From Meghimatium bilineatum (lineage: Eukaryota; Mollusca; Gastropoda; Stylommatophora; Philomycidae): DNA of 64,000 nt. Below, piece by piece: positions 1 through 12,200 of this stretch (the stretch's first letter is position 1; each line of letters opens with the position of its first letter). The notes beneath the pieces are model-generated. The model did not search any database, was not told the DNA's origin, and saw only the letters and a program-made list of their open reading frames with translations. Made by a program: the position numbers and the translations under genes. The stretch lies in assembly GCA_034231615.1 (NCBI GenBank), contig CM067322.1:69722234-69786233 (forward strand). The letters are read 5' to 3'.

Positions 1-167
1 TTCTGTTTATATACTTATTCTACTCCTTCATTGTTTATCAATCTGTCATCAGGTCACAGAATGAATAGTGAATAGCTTGAGTGAAGTTTGTGAACTGAAT
101 AATGTACAATCTTATTTCTGACATAATAATAGGAATATTCATTTTGTTTTGTTGGAAAATATTGCAG

Positions 168-246
168 GTTAGGAAATTGTTGGTATCTACACCATTCTAT
201 TTACCTGATCTCAGTCGTATTGAGGTCATGACTGGAGAAGAAGAAG
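168..246 (+). CDS. ENTPD5/6: ENTPD exon a (first exon in window)
   Basis: Acceptor TTGCAG and donor GTAAAC. Encodes VRKLLVSTPFYLPDLSRIEV, then MTGEEEG, the lead into conserved region 3. It appears to start in phase 0 and ends in phase 1. Confidence 0.82.
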
Positions 247-3200
247 GTAAACTTTCAATTTTCTCTCTTTTAATTTTTAAAAAATTAGTCATAATTATTC
301 TGAACACAGAGATAAATAAAATGCCAGACATTATATGAAGAGTCATTATTCCATTCAAAGTGGCAGGCCACATTGTAGCTAATGTTATGCTGGTGTTATC
401 GATTTTTTGGCTGGTTCAGAGTCTGAACTCCAGGAACTCACTTAAAAGTTGGAAGACTTTAGTCGGAAATATGGCAAGGAAATTAGCACTGATAAAAAGC
501 TAGATACTGGTGACTAGTGAAACCAAGAAAGATCCCATGAATATGCAGTTAAACGGTTACAAACTTGAAGTTAACACTTTAAAATATCGCAGGTCCCAAA
601 TATGTGCAACTCTGGAAATAGATTAAGCTACGACTCGAGATGGTGATGGCTGCCATGACAAGATTGAATATGATTTAGAGAAGTAAGATCAGTATTTGAG
701 TAAAGATCAATCTATTCAGATAATTAGTGCTAAGTATTTTTTTTATACGGATGTGAAAGTTGAAAACTCAATGCAGACACAGAAAAAAAGATTCAGGCTT
801 TTGAAAACATGTCTTGCAGACATTTGTTAAGAATTAGTTATATAGAACACAAGACAAATATATTTGCTCAGAAGTAAATAAACAAACTTGCAGGTTATCA
901 AGAACCACTATTGGCAGTGGTAAAACGGAGTACACTACTTTGGTTTGGACATATAACAAGACACGACTCTCTAAAATTATTTTGCAAGGAACATATGAAG
1001 GAGGAGAGGAGGACAGAGACAATCCTGGATTGATAATATCAAGGAATAGTCTGAACATAATTTTTCTACACTTCTCAGAATGGCTTAGGACAACTGTTTG
1101 GAGGGCATTTTGTGCTGATGTATCTAGTGGGGCACCCCTATGACGCTGATGGTTTATTAGTCTTTTTGTTATTCTTTCTAATTATTGTAAAAATTGGAAC
1201 CCAATAAGCAGTCAGAGCCAGTGAAATAGAGCTTATTACTCTGTATTTTATCTTGTGTAACCATTTAGATCAGCAGTAGACTAATACAGCTCTCTGGCCA
1301 AATCCATCCCTCCAAGTCAATTTTACTGTCTTGCCATGCTTATTGAAAATGACTATATGCACTAAACCCTGAGCTGACTTACCTCTGCCAGATGTCAATT
1401 ACTTAGACATTCTTTAGAACTTCAAATAACTATTTAAAAAAATGGCTTGTTCATCCCAAAAATACATAATCAATTGATTGGACTTTGTTTTTATCTTTGA
1501 CAGGTTTGTTTGCATGGATCAGTGTCAACTTTCTGTTAGGTAAGCTGTTTGGTTCCCATAATCACTCAATTTTATTATTTTAACCATATGAGTATATAAG
1601 CCAGGCAAATCTGAATTGCAAAAAATATGAGTTTTAACTCTCTGTTGTTGGTAGTATATCTTGTTTAGGACATAATGATCAACCAAGCATTTTTTGGCTG
1701 TAGTGATTTTGTAAGAAATGTCCTATAATCATTAAGTTGCCATTGCTTTCTGAATTGTCTGGATGCATAATTGCTGGGATGGGGATTGATCTGGTACCTT
1801 GGCTGTTAAAAATAAGCTTTTCACCACAGAGCTAAACACCAATCGTTGTACGTGTCCAGTATTTCTTTGTAAAATTATATTTCTAATCATAACTTGTTCT
1901 TTAATTTATATTTTGTAATAAACATTTATATTTATGTCTATCTTTGCTACATTCATTACTAAAACCAAGGAATATGCAGAGGCTACTTTATATACAAACA
2001 AATAACTAGCATATATTTTTTATGTCATTTTCTACCTTTTTTCCAGATTTGATTTGGAATGCAGATAATGAGAACACAGTGACTATATTTGACCTTGGAG
2101 GTGGATCAGTTCAAGCCGCATTTGAAATCTCACGTTTGGTAAATACACCATAGCAAATGTTTTACAAAAAAATTGTCATCATCTCTTTTGTCTATTTAAT
2201 ATGTTTTATTAAAATTGTGCTGGATGCTTTTTAATTTGAAAATACATATATATCTGGTTTTCCAAACTCCTACCAGTTGAATTCTTCCATAGAAACATTG
2301 AACATACTACAAATGACTAAATCCTGAAAATCATCAGGAAGGTGATTTGACTGACCATTGGATCTTCTAACTGCAGTAAAAGAATGCAACAAGAGATGGT
2401 ATAGGCATGTCTCACGATCAACTGACATATCAAAGATAATCTTACAGATAATTGTACTCAGGAAGAAAAAGTGAGATCATTGAAAAAACAGATGGCAAGA
2501 TAGTGTCAGATTTAACTGGGTGACCATGCATGTTCATGACTGGCAGATGACATTCATTATTACCCTAAAAAGTATCAAAGTTTGTACAATTTAATAAAAA
2601 AATTAATTCATCTACACCCTTTTCAATTCACACACACACAATTTTAGTGAAATGCGTTATATATTTGCGGAGCGAGATACATGATTATAAAGTTAATGAT
2701 TTTAAACTTGAAATGTGCTGTAGCATGTGGCATTGCACCCTTCAGTCACATTGAGTAACACAGTCATCTGGGGCTTCCAAATACTCTGATAAACCTCAAT
2801 ATTCTATCTATCTATTCATTTGCCAAACCTTTTGTTGCCTTTCAGTATCAGGAGTGGAAGAGTTTTCTGGAGATGGCCCTCATGTGGGCTGAGTATATTG
2901 TGGAACTTGTTGTCTCTTTTATCTCGGTGGGCCATTGTTTTCGTACTGGCCTCTAGGTCTGCAATGTTTCAAGATTGCGGTGGTGCCTGTTATTTGCTGT
3001 ATATTGCTATATTGCTTCCTACGTATTTGAATTATGTCACTTGTTTTGTCTGTGGATCAGCAGACAATATATTCTTCCTATCTTCATTACTTCTGTATTC
3101 TCTATATTTATCTTCATGTTAAAGGTTTGGCATGTTTGATGTAATTTGTCTAATTGTCTTTGTAGTTACTCTTCTGATGATGCTGCTAGGGCTTGATCGT

Positions 3201-6200
3201 CTGCAAATAGCAATTCGTTATCCTTCATGTTGTTTTCTTCCAGTGTCTTTGCTACTTTGCAGATGTGATCTATGTATGTTATAAATAATAGGGGTGGATA
3301 GTATACATCCCTGTCTCACTCCTGAGCAAATTTGGAAATTATCTGATGTACCTGTGCTCGTTATTACTGTGCATTTACTATCAGCGTATATGCTTTGACA
3401 AAGGTTTATCAGATGCTGAGGAACTCCATATGTCTGTAGTGTTACCCATAGCTGTGCTCTATCCAGTCTGTTGAAAGTTTTTTCTTGGTCCACGAAAGCT
3501 AAATAGAAGTCTTGGTTATGTTCTGTCGCTCTTTCTGATAATTGTTTGAGGGCAATGATTGCATCTGTGCAGCCATTATTTTTCTGAGAGCCCAATTGTG
3601 TGTTGTTGAGCTGTGGTTCTATATAAACGCACATCCTTCTCTCGAGTATTTTGCTGAAGATTTTTCCTATTTGGCTTAAGAGTGATATGCATGTGGGTCT
3701 ATGTTAAGAATAGAAAAGGCTTTCCAGTAGAATTAAAAAATATTAAGGAAATTGAAAAAAAGACAATTCTGCCAAAGACGGATGTGTCGGACCATTGGTG
3801 CAAATAAAACGGCAACGTAACACATTTCCATTCTCTGGACTACATGCTGCTGCTGGAAATCTAGTAGTACCATGGTCCTGCTACAAGAGAAATTCAGCAG
3901 GAGTTTGAGAATGTATGCTGAAGAAGAAGAAAAAGACAATGCTAGAGAGGCTATGAGGAATGGGAAACAGTTCATTGTACAGTGGATAGATAATAAAACA
4001 ATTTCAATCAATTCTATAATACATAAATCAAATGAATGTACATATGTAAAATGAAGAACAAAGGTAAATGGGATTTTTAGGGAGATTCAAGTCAGGCAGC
4101 CTCCCGCCAAAGACAGATGTTTCGGGCCATTGGCGCAAATAAAACGGCGACACAACGCATTTCCATTCTCTGAATTACATCCTGCTGGAAATGTAGTAGA
4201 ACAATGATCCTGGTGAAAGAGGAGATCCAGCGGGAGTTAGAGAATGAACGCTGAAGAAAAAGAAGTCAGACAGCCTAATGTTGTTAAAGTTTACAATAAG
4301 TATATTAACTCTTTCAGGACCTGAGTATTTTTAGGTTTGGACCAGAGTAAATTTTAAGTGTAGAAAAATTTCCTTACATGTGTTCTTCATTGTATCCCTT
4401 GACATACTAATATTGATAAATAGTGTATGTGTAATATATCATTGGAAAGGGGAATGGATACAGAATATGAATATATAAGTACATTGATGATATTTGATTA
4501 CTTCACAAGATTAGAGTTATTAAAACACAAAAAAAGAAAATGAAAATGTAAATTTATTAGTATAAATATTGTGACTTACCCAAATGTGTCCATACTTATC
4601 ATTGATTATATCCATTTGTCAAGAATGTTTACACAAGTATATTCAATTCTCTTCATTATGCATTTTATTTGATGAATTTCTATCAATAAATGTTAAAGTT
4701 ATGTTAATTTTTCTGAATGACACCAGAAGCAATAAAAATATGAAAATATTTCAGGGGTAGAAAAATTTCCTTACATGTGTTCTTCATTGTATCACTTGAC
4801 ATACTAATATTGATAAATAGTGTATGTGTAATATATCATTGGAAAGGGGAATGGATACAGAATATGAATATATAAGTACATTGATGATATTTGATTACTT
4901 CACAAGGTTAGAGTTAGTAAAACACACAAAAATAAAATGAAAATATTAATTTATTAGTATAAATATTGTGACTTACCCAAATGTATCCATACTTATCATT
5001 GATTATATCCATTTGTCAAGAATGTTTACACAAGTATATTCAATTCTCTTAATTATGCATTTTATTTGATGAATTTCTATCAATAAATGTTAAAGTTATG
5101 TTAATTTTTCTGAATGACACCAGAAGCAATAAAAATATGAAAATATTTAGGGGTAGAAAAATTTCCTTACATGTGTTCTTCATTGTATCACTTGACATAC
5201 TAATATTGATAAATAGTGTATGTGTAATATATCATTGGAAAGGGGAATGGATACAGAATATGAATATATAAGTACATTGATGATATTTGATTACTTCACA
5301 AGGTTAGAGTTAGTAAAACACACAAAAATAAAATGAAAATGTTAATTTATTAGTATAAATATTGTGACTTACCCAAATGTATCCATACTTGTCCATGATT
5401 ATCATTGTTGATATCCATTTTTCAAGAATATTTACACAAATATATCCATTTTTCTTCATTATGCAGTTTAGTTGATGAATAAATATCAATAAATGTTAAA
5501 GTTATGTACATTTTTCTGAATGACATCAGAAGCAATAAAAATATGAAAATATTTACATCCAGTCACGGCTTTATTATTTACAAGTTTTTATTTGTTACAA
5601 ATGAGATCATCTTGTGTGATATTCCCTAAAGCATGATTTAGCACACAGATGTGGCTTATGTGAACATCCTATGCAGTAGTAGCTACTGCGCTTTCGTATT
5701 TGCTTAGTAGCACAATGAGCACATTGCCTGTCTTTTCCACCGGAGTCAATGAGATGGGTGGTTCCCTGATACCTTTCAAGCTCTGTATTTACTGTTTTTC
5801 TTCCTGGCTTGGACAATAAAGCAGCATCAATGTTATTAGGTGCCTCTAATTCAAATAAACTACATAGCTCCTCTATCAATATGTCCTTGAAGTTTGAAAG
5901 GGGCATAGGCTTCTCTGCGCAAGGGCGGCTAAGTGTGTATAAAATGTGGGCGTTGAGTTGTGTTATTTCCAACACCCACATAAATACTTTTTTCCACCAC
6001 TTTACTGTTTTTCTTGTGTGGTTTCCATAATATGAAATCATCTGATCTACTCTATCACATCCATTCATTGACATATTGTAATTATGAATGGGTGATGGTT
6101 TCCAGACTTCGCTCCTACCCTCAATTCTAATTTCACATGTTGCGCTTCCACATGTTGTTACCAGTTGGCAAGGTTTCTTCGATTTTTTATCTCTCCAGCT

Positions 6201-9200
6201 GACACACATAACTTTATCTTCATCATTTATGAACCATTTTGGTTGATTGACAGCTATTTTCTTATTCTTCATTTCTTGTGGAAACCCTCGTCTGTTCGCA
6301 TTGAGAGTTCCAGTATAATGGTGATTTCTCTGCCGCAGAAACTGGACAAGAGGTAAGGACGAATAATACCTGTCAGCAAACAAATGGTGATGTCCTGTGA
6401 TGCCTTCTAGTAGTTTGTCAAAAATTTTGACAGCATGGGTAGACTTTGTATCAGTTTCCAGCCTGTATGTCGTGTCCGCACCAAAATATACCAGCAGGTT
6501 GAAAACATATCCGGTGATGGAGTCGCAGAGTCCGTATGATTTTATATGATATTTTTTTGGCTTGCTTGCATTATATTGCTTGTGCCTAAACCTTCCCTTG
6601 TGGCCTATAACCATCTCATCTATACATATGTTTTCAGAAGGATAGAATGCATTCTGAAAGCTTGCAACTAATTCATTTATGAACGGCTCTATTTTAATTT
6701 TACCCTGTGCATCAGCTCCAGCCGCATGAAGCATTGATTGGTAAATCAATAAAAATTTGGTCCTGCTGAAAATTGATCCAAACCAGGGGCTACTTCTGTG
6801 TGTTTTTGTGGACCAAAAATCTTTTATGGAATGTTTGGGGTCCAAACCCATGTTTATCAGGGTGGCGAGAAACTTCATAAAAATATTTCGGTCGAGCGCA
6901 GTCCATTTTGAATAAGTAGAATATTTCCTTCGAGGTGTATTCATTTCCAATTTCTGCTGGGCATAAGAGTTTACATTGGCTATTAGATTGTCAATTATTG
7001 GTTCTGTCATCAAGGATAGTAAACACTGGAGAGGTGAGGCATTTTCAGGAAGGCCAAGTTTGCAGCCAGAATGTATCTGTCTGAAGTGAGACACTCCTAT
7101 ACTCTCTCCTTCTAGGGCTTCACGCCACACAGCATCAGTCCTAGGCCTACCTTGTCGATCTGTGGAAGTATGATTCATAGGCCTACTTGTAGCATTAGTA
7201 GGCCTAGAAGTACCAGCTAAATCCTCTGAATCAGTAGATTCATCACTACTATTAGATGCTTCTTCAGAGGAACTAACATTACTTGATCTGATGCAAGCTG
7301 TTAAATTTTTTATAAAACCTACACCAGTTTGCTTTGGTTTCTTACCTTTCGACAAGTCACTAGGCCTATAATCACTATCGGAATCATCATTATCAGATTC
7401 ACTAACTAGCAAGCTCTGAAACATAACCATAGCTTGTTCTGCACTGTATCTAGAAGAAGTGGGCGTTGCCATTTTTTTCAGAAATAAAAGTTACAGAATA
7501 TGTCGATCACAAATCTTCTTGTACACACCACATGTGTTTCGGTACCGGTTGTAAAACGGAAGAGGATCTTTCCCGGATGTTCAGAGGTTAACATAAAAAC
7601 TTGAACTGGGCAAAACGAAATATAACTGATCAATATATGATCGATCTAAGACGTTGATCAAATCAAAGCCAGTATACTGGCGATTGGTCCTGTAGACCCA
7701 CAGTATAAAGCCAGTATACTGGCGATTGGTCCGGAAAGAGTTAAGGGGGTAGAATAAAGTGATAAGCTGATAGGTAAATATAACTCTTAGAAAAACAAAA
7801 AAGTACTGGAAAAAATTTTCTTTCATCTCTGTGATAATATCATGTATGAAGTTATGTTATATATATGTATATGTGTGTGTATATATATATATATATGGAT
7901 CAGATGTAATAAAAACTAAACTTTGCATGTTTTTCTTGTCATGCTTATTTTTTTGTTCTTTGTGAGTTCTTTGACCAAAATTTTATTATAATAATTTATA
8001 ATATTTTGTTAAATTCTAAATCAAACACTTCATGTAAGATCATAATTTTACTCAGAAGACATAGAGCATTGCATCCTGAACAAAATGACATATGATGCAT
8101 ATGATTGCTGTATCATTTCATTTTAAATTTTACAAATTAAAAAAAAATGCTTTTGTAATTTATTTTTAAAAAGGACAAAATGCAGTGTCTGTAAAGTGTT
8201 AAGAACTATAAACCTGAAATAATTCTTATTTATATTTTGCTAATTAAACTGAGAATAATGCACAGATATTTCTCTTATCAATATATGTTAAAATATTATA
8301 TTATATATCTTTTTAAAAGGTGCTGCTTTGAAATTGGAATTAAAAATATATATTTTTTTAACTTTTCAGAATCTATGGGATTATAAATATATATATTTTT
8401 TTAACTTTTTTTTTTCAGAATCTGCATGGAAACATCCTTGCCCAGGACTTAGTGAAAATTGTGCTGCTCAATGTAGATTTTAATGTTTTTACAAAAAGGT
8501 AAGCTACAGACATGTGCTATTTATTTTATAACTCTTTAAATATTTTTTAAAATAAATGAGAATTCACTTTATGTATTTCTTATAAGAACATTAGACTTCA
8601 ATTGTTGCTGCTCCTGATTGAAATTTTAGTAATTTGTGATTGAATATTTTCCATGAGCTATAATTGTTTTGATGATCTCACTGGCCAAATAGTTAAACAA
8701 TTTTCCTTGCATTTAAGAAGTCATGGGTTGGATACCAGGACCAGGTCATATCTTTTTACAAGTGCATATTTTTTAAGACCCCTGGGAGTTAACGCTTGAA
8801 GCAGTGGAGTTACATATTATAAGTAATTCTCTCAACAGGTGGCATTCTGCTTTGTTTAAAGGGAAATAATTTCATGATTCTTGATTAGAAACTGGCTTCA
8901 CAGCACATGTGGCATTCCCATAAGTGCTCTGCCCTCCGTTCCAGCAGCCATTCTAGTGTATGTAGATTCAGAGTCCTGGTCAGGGGTGTTGATTGTGTGA
9001 TCTTCTGGACTTTCCAAAAAATTTACTTTTCCTTGCCCTACCTCTAGATACTCCCATTTCTAACATTCTCTGTGTGCGTACATTTTCAGATTCATTGACA
9101 TCATCTTCATCTTGAAATGAATTTATTACTGCCATCATTAAGTCTGTTTTATCTCTTCTCAGCAATGTGCCGTCTATCGCCACATTGCCTACCAATAAGT

Positions 9201-12200
9201 CGGCTCTTTCATTTCCTCTGACTCCAGCATGACCAGGGCAGTATATCCATGTAATGCTCTGGACAATTGAGTTGTTAAATAAGTCCCACCATTCTCTTCT
9301 CTGCATGAACTTTTCTATCTTGCACAGCATGTTTTGAGAGTCTTTGAGTATTACCGCGTGTGTTGATGTATTAGTTATCAACCAATTAAGTGCTGATGTA
9401 GCTTCTTCTATCTCCATCCGCATGCTCGATGTGACAGTGGAATATGCTGAAGATTTCTCAACCAAGTTCACACTGTTTCTGTAGGCAACAAAACCCCATC
9501 CGCTTTTATTTGTGATCCTGTTAAAAGAACCATCTGTGTATATAATTATGTCTTGTGGTTTCGAGTGTAGCTGGGTGAATTCATGCACAGTAACCTGGGC
9601 TCTGACACCCATCCATTTTCAACACGCTTTATCTAGTTGTATTATTACTTAGTGAGTGATTTCTTCTCAGTGCCTATTTCCACCCATTCACTGCTCTTTC
9701 TTATTTCTTGCAATTCAAATACTCTTCGCAGTGTCTTTAGCCTCTGCCATCCATGGTCTACCACGCTTGATTCGTTTTCCCTTTGACTCATCTAGACGTT
9801 GGTGTAATGGGTGTTGGTTGTATTCTGTCACTTTCGTATTCCATAGTCATAACCTTTGATAAGTTACCATGTTGTTCCATCAGGCCAACGTTGTGCTTGA
9901 ACTAGTTACGGGCATGACGTGGTGGACCGAACAACAAAGAAACCTGTCGCAAGGGCCAGAGTTGTGCCCTGATGTCGACGTCTGTTTCAGTGGCATTAGA
10001 CTCGAAACACCATCGAGTTGAATGGCTGCTGGAACAGAGGGCGGAGCACTTATGGGAATGCGCCACATGCTGTGAGGCCAGTTTCTAATCAAGTATTCTG
10101 TCACTTTAAGGTACGACCTACCTTTGTGCTACCTGATGTCGCACTCTAATGCTGGGGAGATCAAGCAGAAATCTCATAGCAGAGATGGGTGTATCTCTAG
10201 TACACCCCAGTACCGCTCTAATTGCATAATTTTGGACTTTTTTCATTCTATCGACTTGTTTCTGTGACAGTGTTAGTAGGCAGAGACCGTAAGCTATGAC
10301 AGATAGAACCATCACTTGCAGAAGCAGAAGAGGTACCCATTGCTTCATATTGAAGGTCACCATAACCTTGATAACACTGATCCCTCTGTTAGCCTTCTGA
10401 ATCATATTTGTGACGTGTTTGTTGAATGAGAGACTTCTTTATCAAAGATTATCCCAAGATATTTAAGGTCCTGTTCTCTTTCAATGAATGAGCCCATGCA
10501 ACTGACAGCTGGCAGTGTGCCACTGACCAGATTATTCTTTAAGGAGTACCAGACGATCTTTACTTTCAAGGGATCGATCACAGCGTTGTATTATATAGGA
10601 AATAATATATATGGGAAACCTGAGTACAAGGAAGTCAGTTCTTCACACCCTCTGAGCCTTTTTTGTAATTTCTTTGAGTTTCTCTTAAAGTTCACATAAA
10701 TTTTGAACAATCTGAACCATGAGTAAAGAAGTTGAAGCAACATGAGTTAATTTAGATATGTGATTAGAAACCACTGAGAAAGAACCTTCATATTTGAGTG
10801 ATGTCTTCCAACAAATGATGCCTGTGATCCAATCAAGCACAACTTTTGTGATAACATACACAGTGTAAGTATTTTCCCACTACAAACATGACTAGTGTCT
10901 TTGATTTTAGTTCACTTTTAAGAAAATCGATAACTATTGACAAGAAGCCTAGTGTGTCTGCTATGTTATTTAATTAAAAATAACATGTATAGATTGAATT
11001 TTTAAAATCAAAAAGTGAACTGTAGTGACATCTATGTTTACAAGTTGTTTATAGTGATAAAAACATCTAGATGAAGCAGTCAAATAATTTGGAAAAGTAT
11101 GCACAAGAAAATTTGTGCATAATTTTTTGAAAATAGAATAGAGCACAGCAACTGTAGGGATATTATGAAAGTTATTTTTCTTATCTCTCTGACTCTATTG
11201 TACTGACTGCATATTCTTGTTTGTCTAAAGCTATTTAGGATATGGACTGAAGTCAGCACGTTTAGGAGTTTTGGGAGGAAAAGAGGGACCAAATGGTGTG
11301 ATCACTTATGGTAAGATTCATTCACTCAAGTATTCAATCCCTCTAAACAAAATGTGAAAGTATGCATGCTGATGGTTCTGGTAGGTCAATAATTGTACAA
11401 ATACAGGTTTGTGTTTGTTCTAAACTCAATGTAAAACAGGTACCAGCATAAAGTAGATTGGTTTAAAAGCTGCTTGTTGCTATATTTAGTACACAATGTT
11501 TGTGTTACCAGCATGTACTTTTCTTTGTAAAATACAGCATAAGGTCTACTTATGATTTAAAATAAACGTGACTTCTTGCATTGCTGAAAATAAAAGGAAT
11601 TTTGTGTATATAAAATGGTGAGAATGTTATCTAAAGATACATGTGTTTCAGCAAATGTTTATTTATCTCAACATCTTTAGTGCTGCTAAATAAATCAATC
11701 CTGGAATGAAGTAAAAGCATTGTTTAGAGGTCAAAAGCTCTTAGTGCTCTTTACATAGAAGCATAAGCTATCTTGCTACATAAATATTTAGAATGCAAGG
11801 GTATAAGAATACTTAATGCATAATCAGTCATAAAATAAATAATATAATGGGATCATATCCTGTACATGACATTACTATTCAACTATTATTAAAATTTTGA
11901 GTTGCCATTAAGTGGAGCGCATTTGAGCGTGGGGTTCAATGCATGGTTGGGACAGAATTTTTTCTTTTGGAGGTACAATCAAAATTTGTCCTGTACATGT
12001 CACAGCGTCTGCTATGGCAAAGTGGCCTTTATGAAACCCCAAAAAGAAAAAATAATTTATACTCCACCATGCTGTTTTGCCAACAAACACCCATTCCTTG
12101 ATTTTGAACAAGGATATCATGATTGTAAACAAACGTTCTTCATCCGGTTAACCGAGGAAATGAAAATAGATCTAATTAACTTCCGTTTCCGTAGATTTCA

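Larger units (their letters stand above)
4309..7740 (-). mobile_element. Complete piggyBac transposon, 3432 bp
   Basis: The left end is CTCTTTCAGGACC at 4309 and the right end is its inverse, GGTCCGGAAAGAG, at 7740: a 13-bp terminal inverted repeat with one mismatch. TTAA stands outside both ends (4305-4308 and 7741-7744), the piggyBac target signature. Inside are an intact transposase gene on the minus strand, 268 bp between its ATG and the right end, and 1.3 kb beyond its stop that carries three 396-bp tandem repeats. Removing the element with one TTAA restores the frame of an older piggyBac relic. It lies antisense in an ENTPD intron. With both ends and the coding region intact it is a recent insertion and may be autonomous. 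Activity is not shown by sequence. Confidence 0.93.
3691..7855 (+). pseudogene. Decayed piggyBac transposase split by two SINEs and a younger piggyBac
   Basis: The plus-strand pieces 3700-3767, 3941-4102, 4277-4308 and 7745-7855 read consecutively as NRKGFPVELK, FIVQWIDNKTISI, NECTYVK, IQVRQPNVVKVYNKYI, KGVE, SDKLIGKYN and a block ending FFHLCDN. These correspond, in order, to the piggyBac motifs NRKGxP, LVxWxDxK, VxxYNxxM, GGVDxxDQ and the following helix. The GGVD catalytic aspartate is replaced by glutamate and there are three in-frame stops, so it is dead. The frame is kept across both SINE insertions (3768-3929, 4103-4262) and across the 3432-bp element at 4309-7740. A possible C-terminal zinc ribbon (KRTKCSVCK, near 8173-8200) may extend it. 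Ends and terminal repeats were not found. Confidence 0.85.
8880..10620 (-). mobile_element. LINE-B (Jockey-like), partly intact copy
   Basis: Minus-strand LINE running from a post-polymerase domain (10118-10405: LSVIAYGLCLLTLSQKQVDR, AIRAVLGCTRDTPISAMRF) through an intact RNase H frame (8980-9612) to the element end near 8885, which reads CTAATCAAG on the minus strand, the same terminus as the other LINE-B copies. No poly(A) tail is present. The stretch between the two frames is interrupted by a small insertion of the same family in the opposite direction (9835-10092). The reverse transcriptase core is not in the window, so the copy is incomplete. Confidence 0.82.

Noticed and set aside
2820-3122. 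100-codon plus-strand frame rich in hydrophobic residues
   Set aside because: It is the opposite strand of the RTE-like LINE thumb region (FKYVGSNI on the minus strand).
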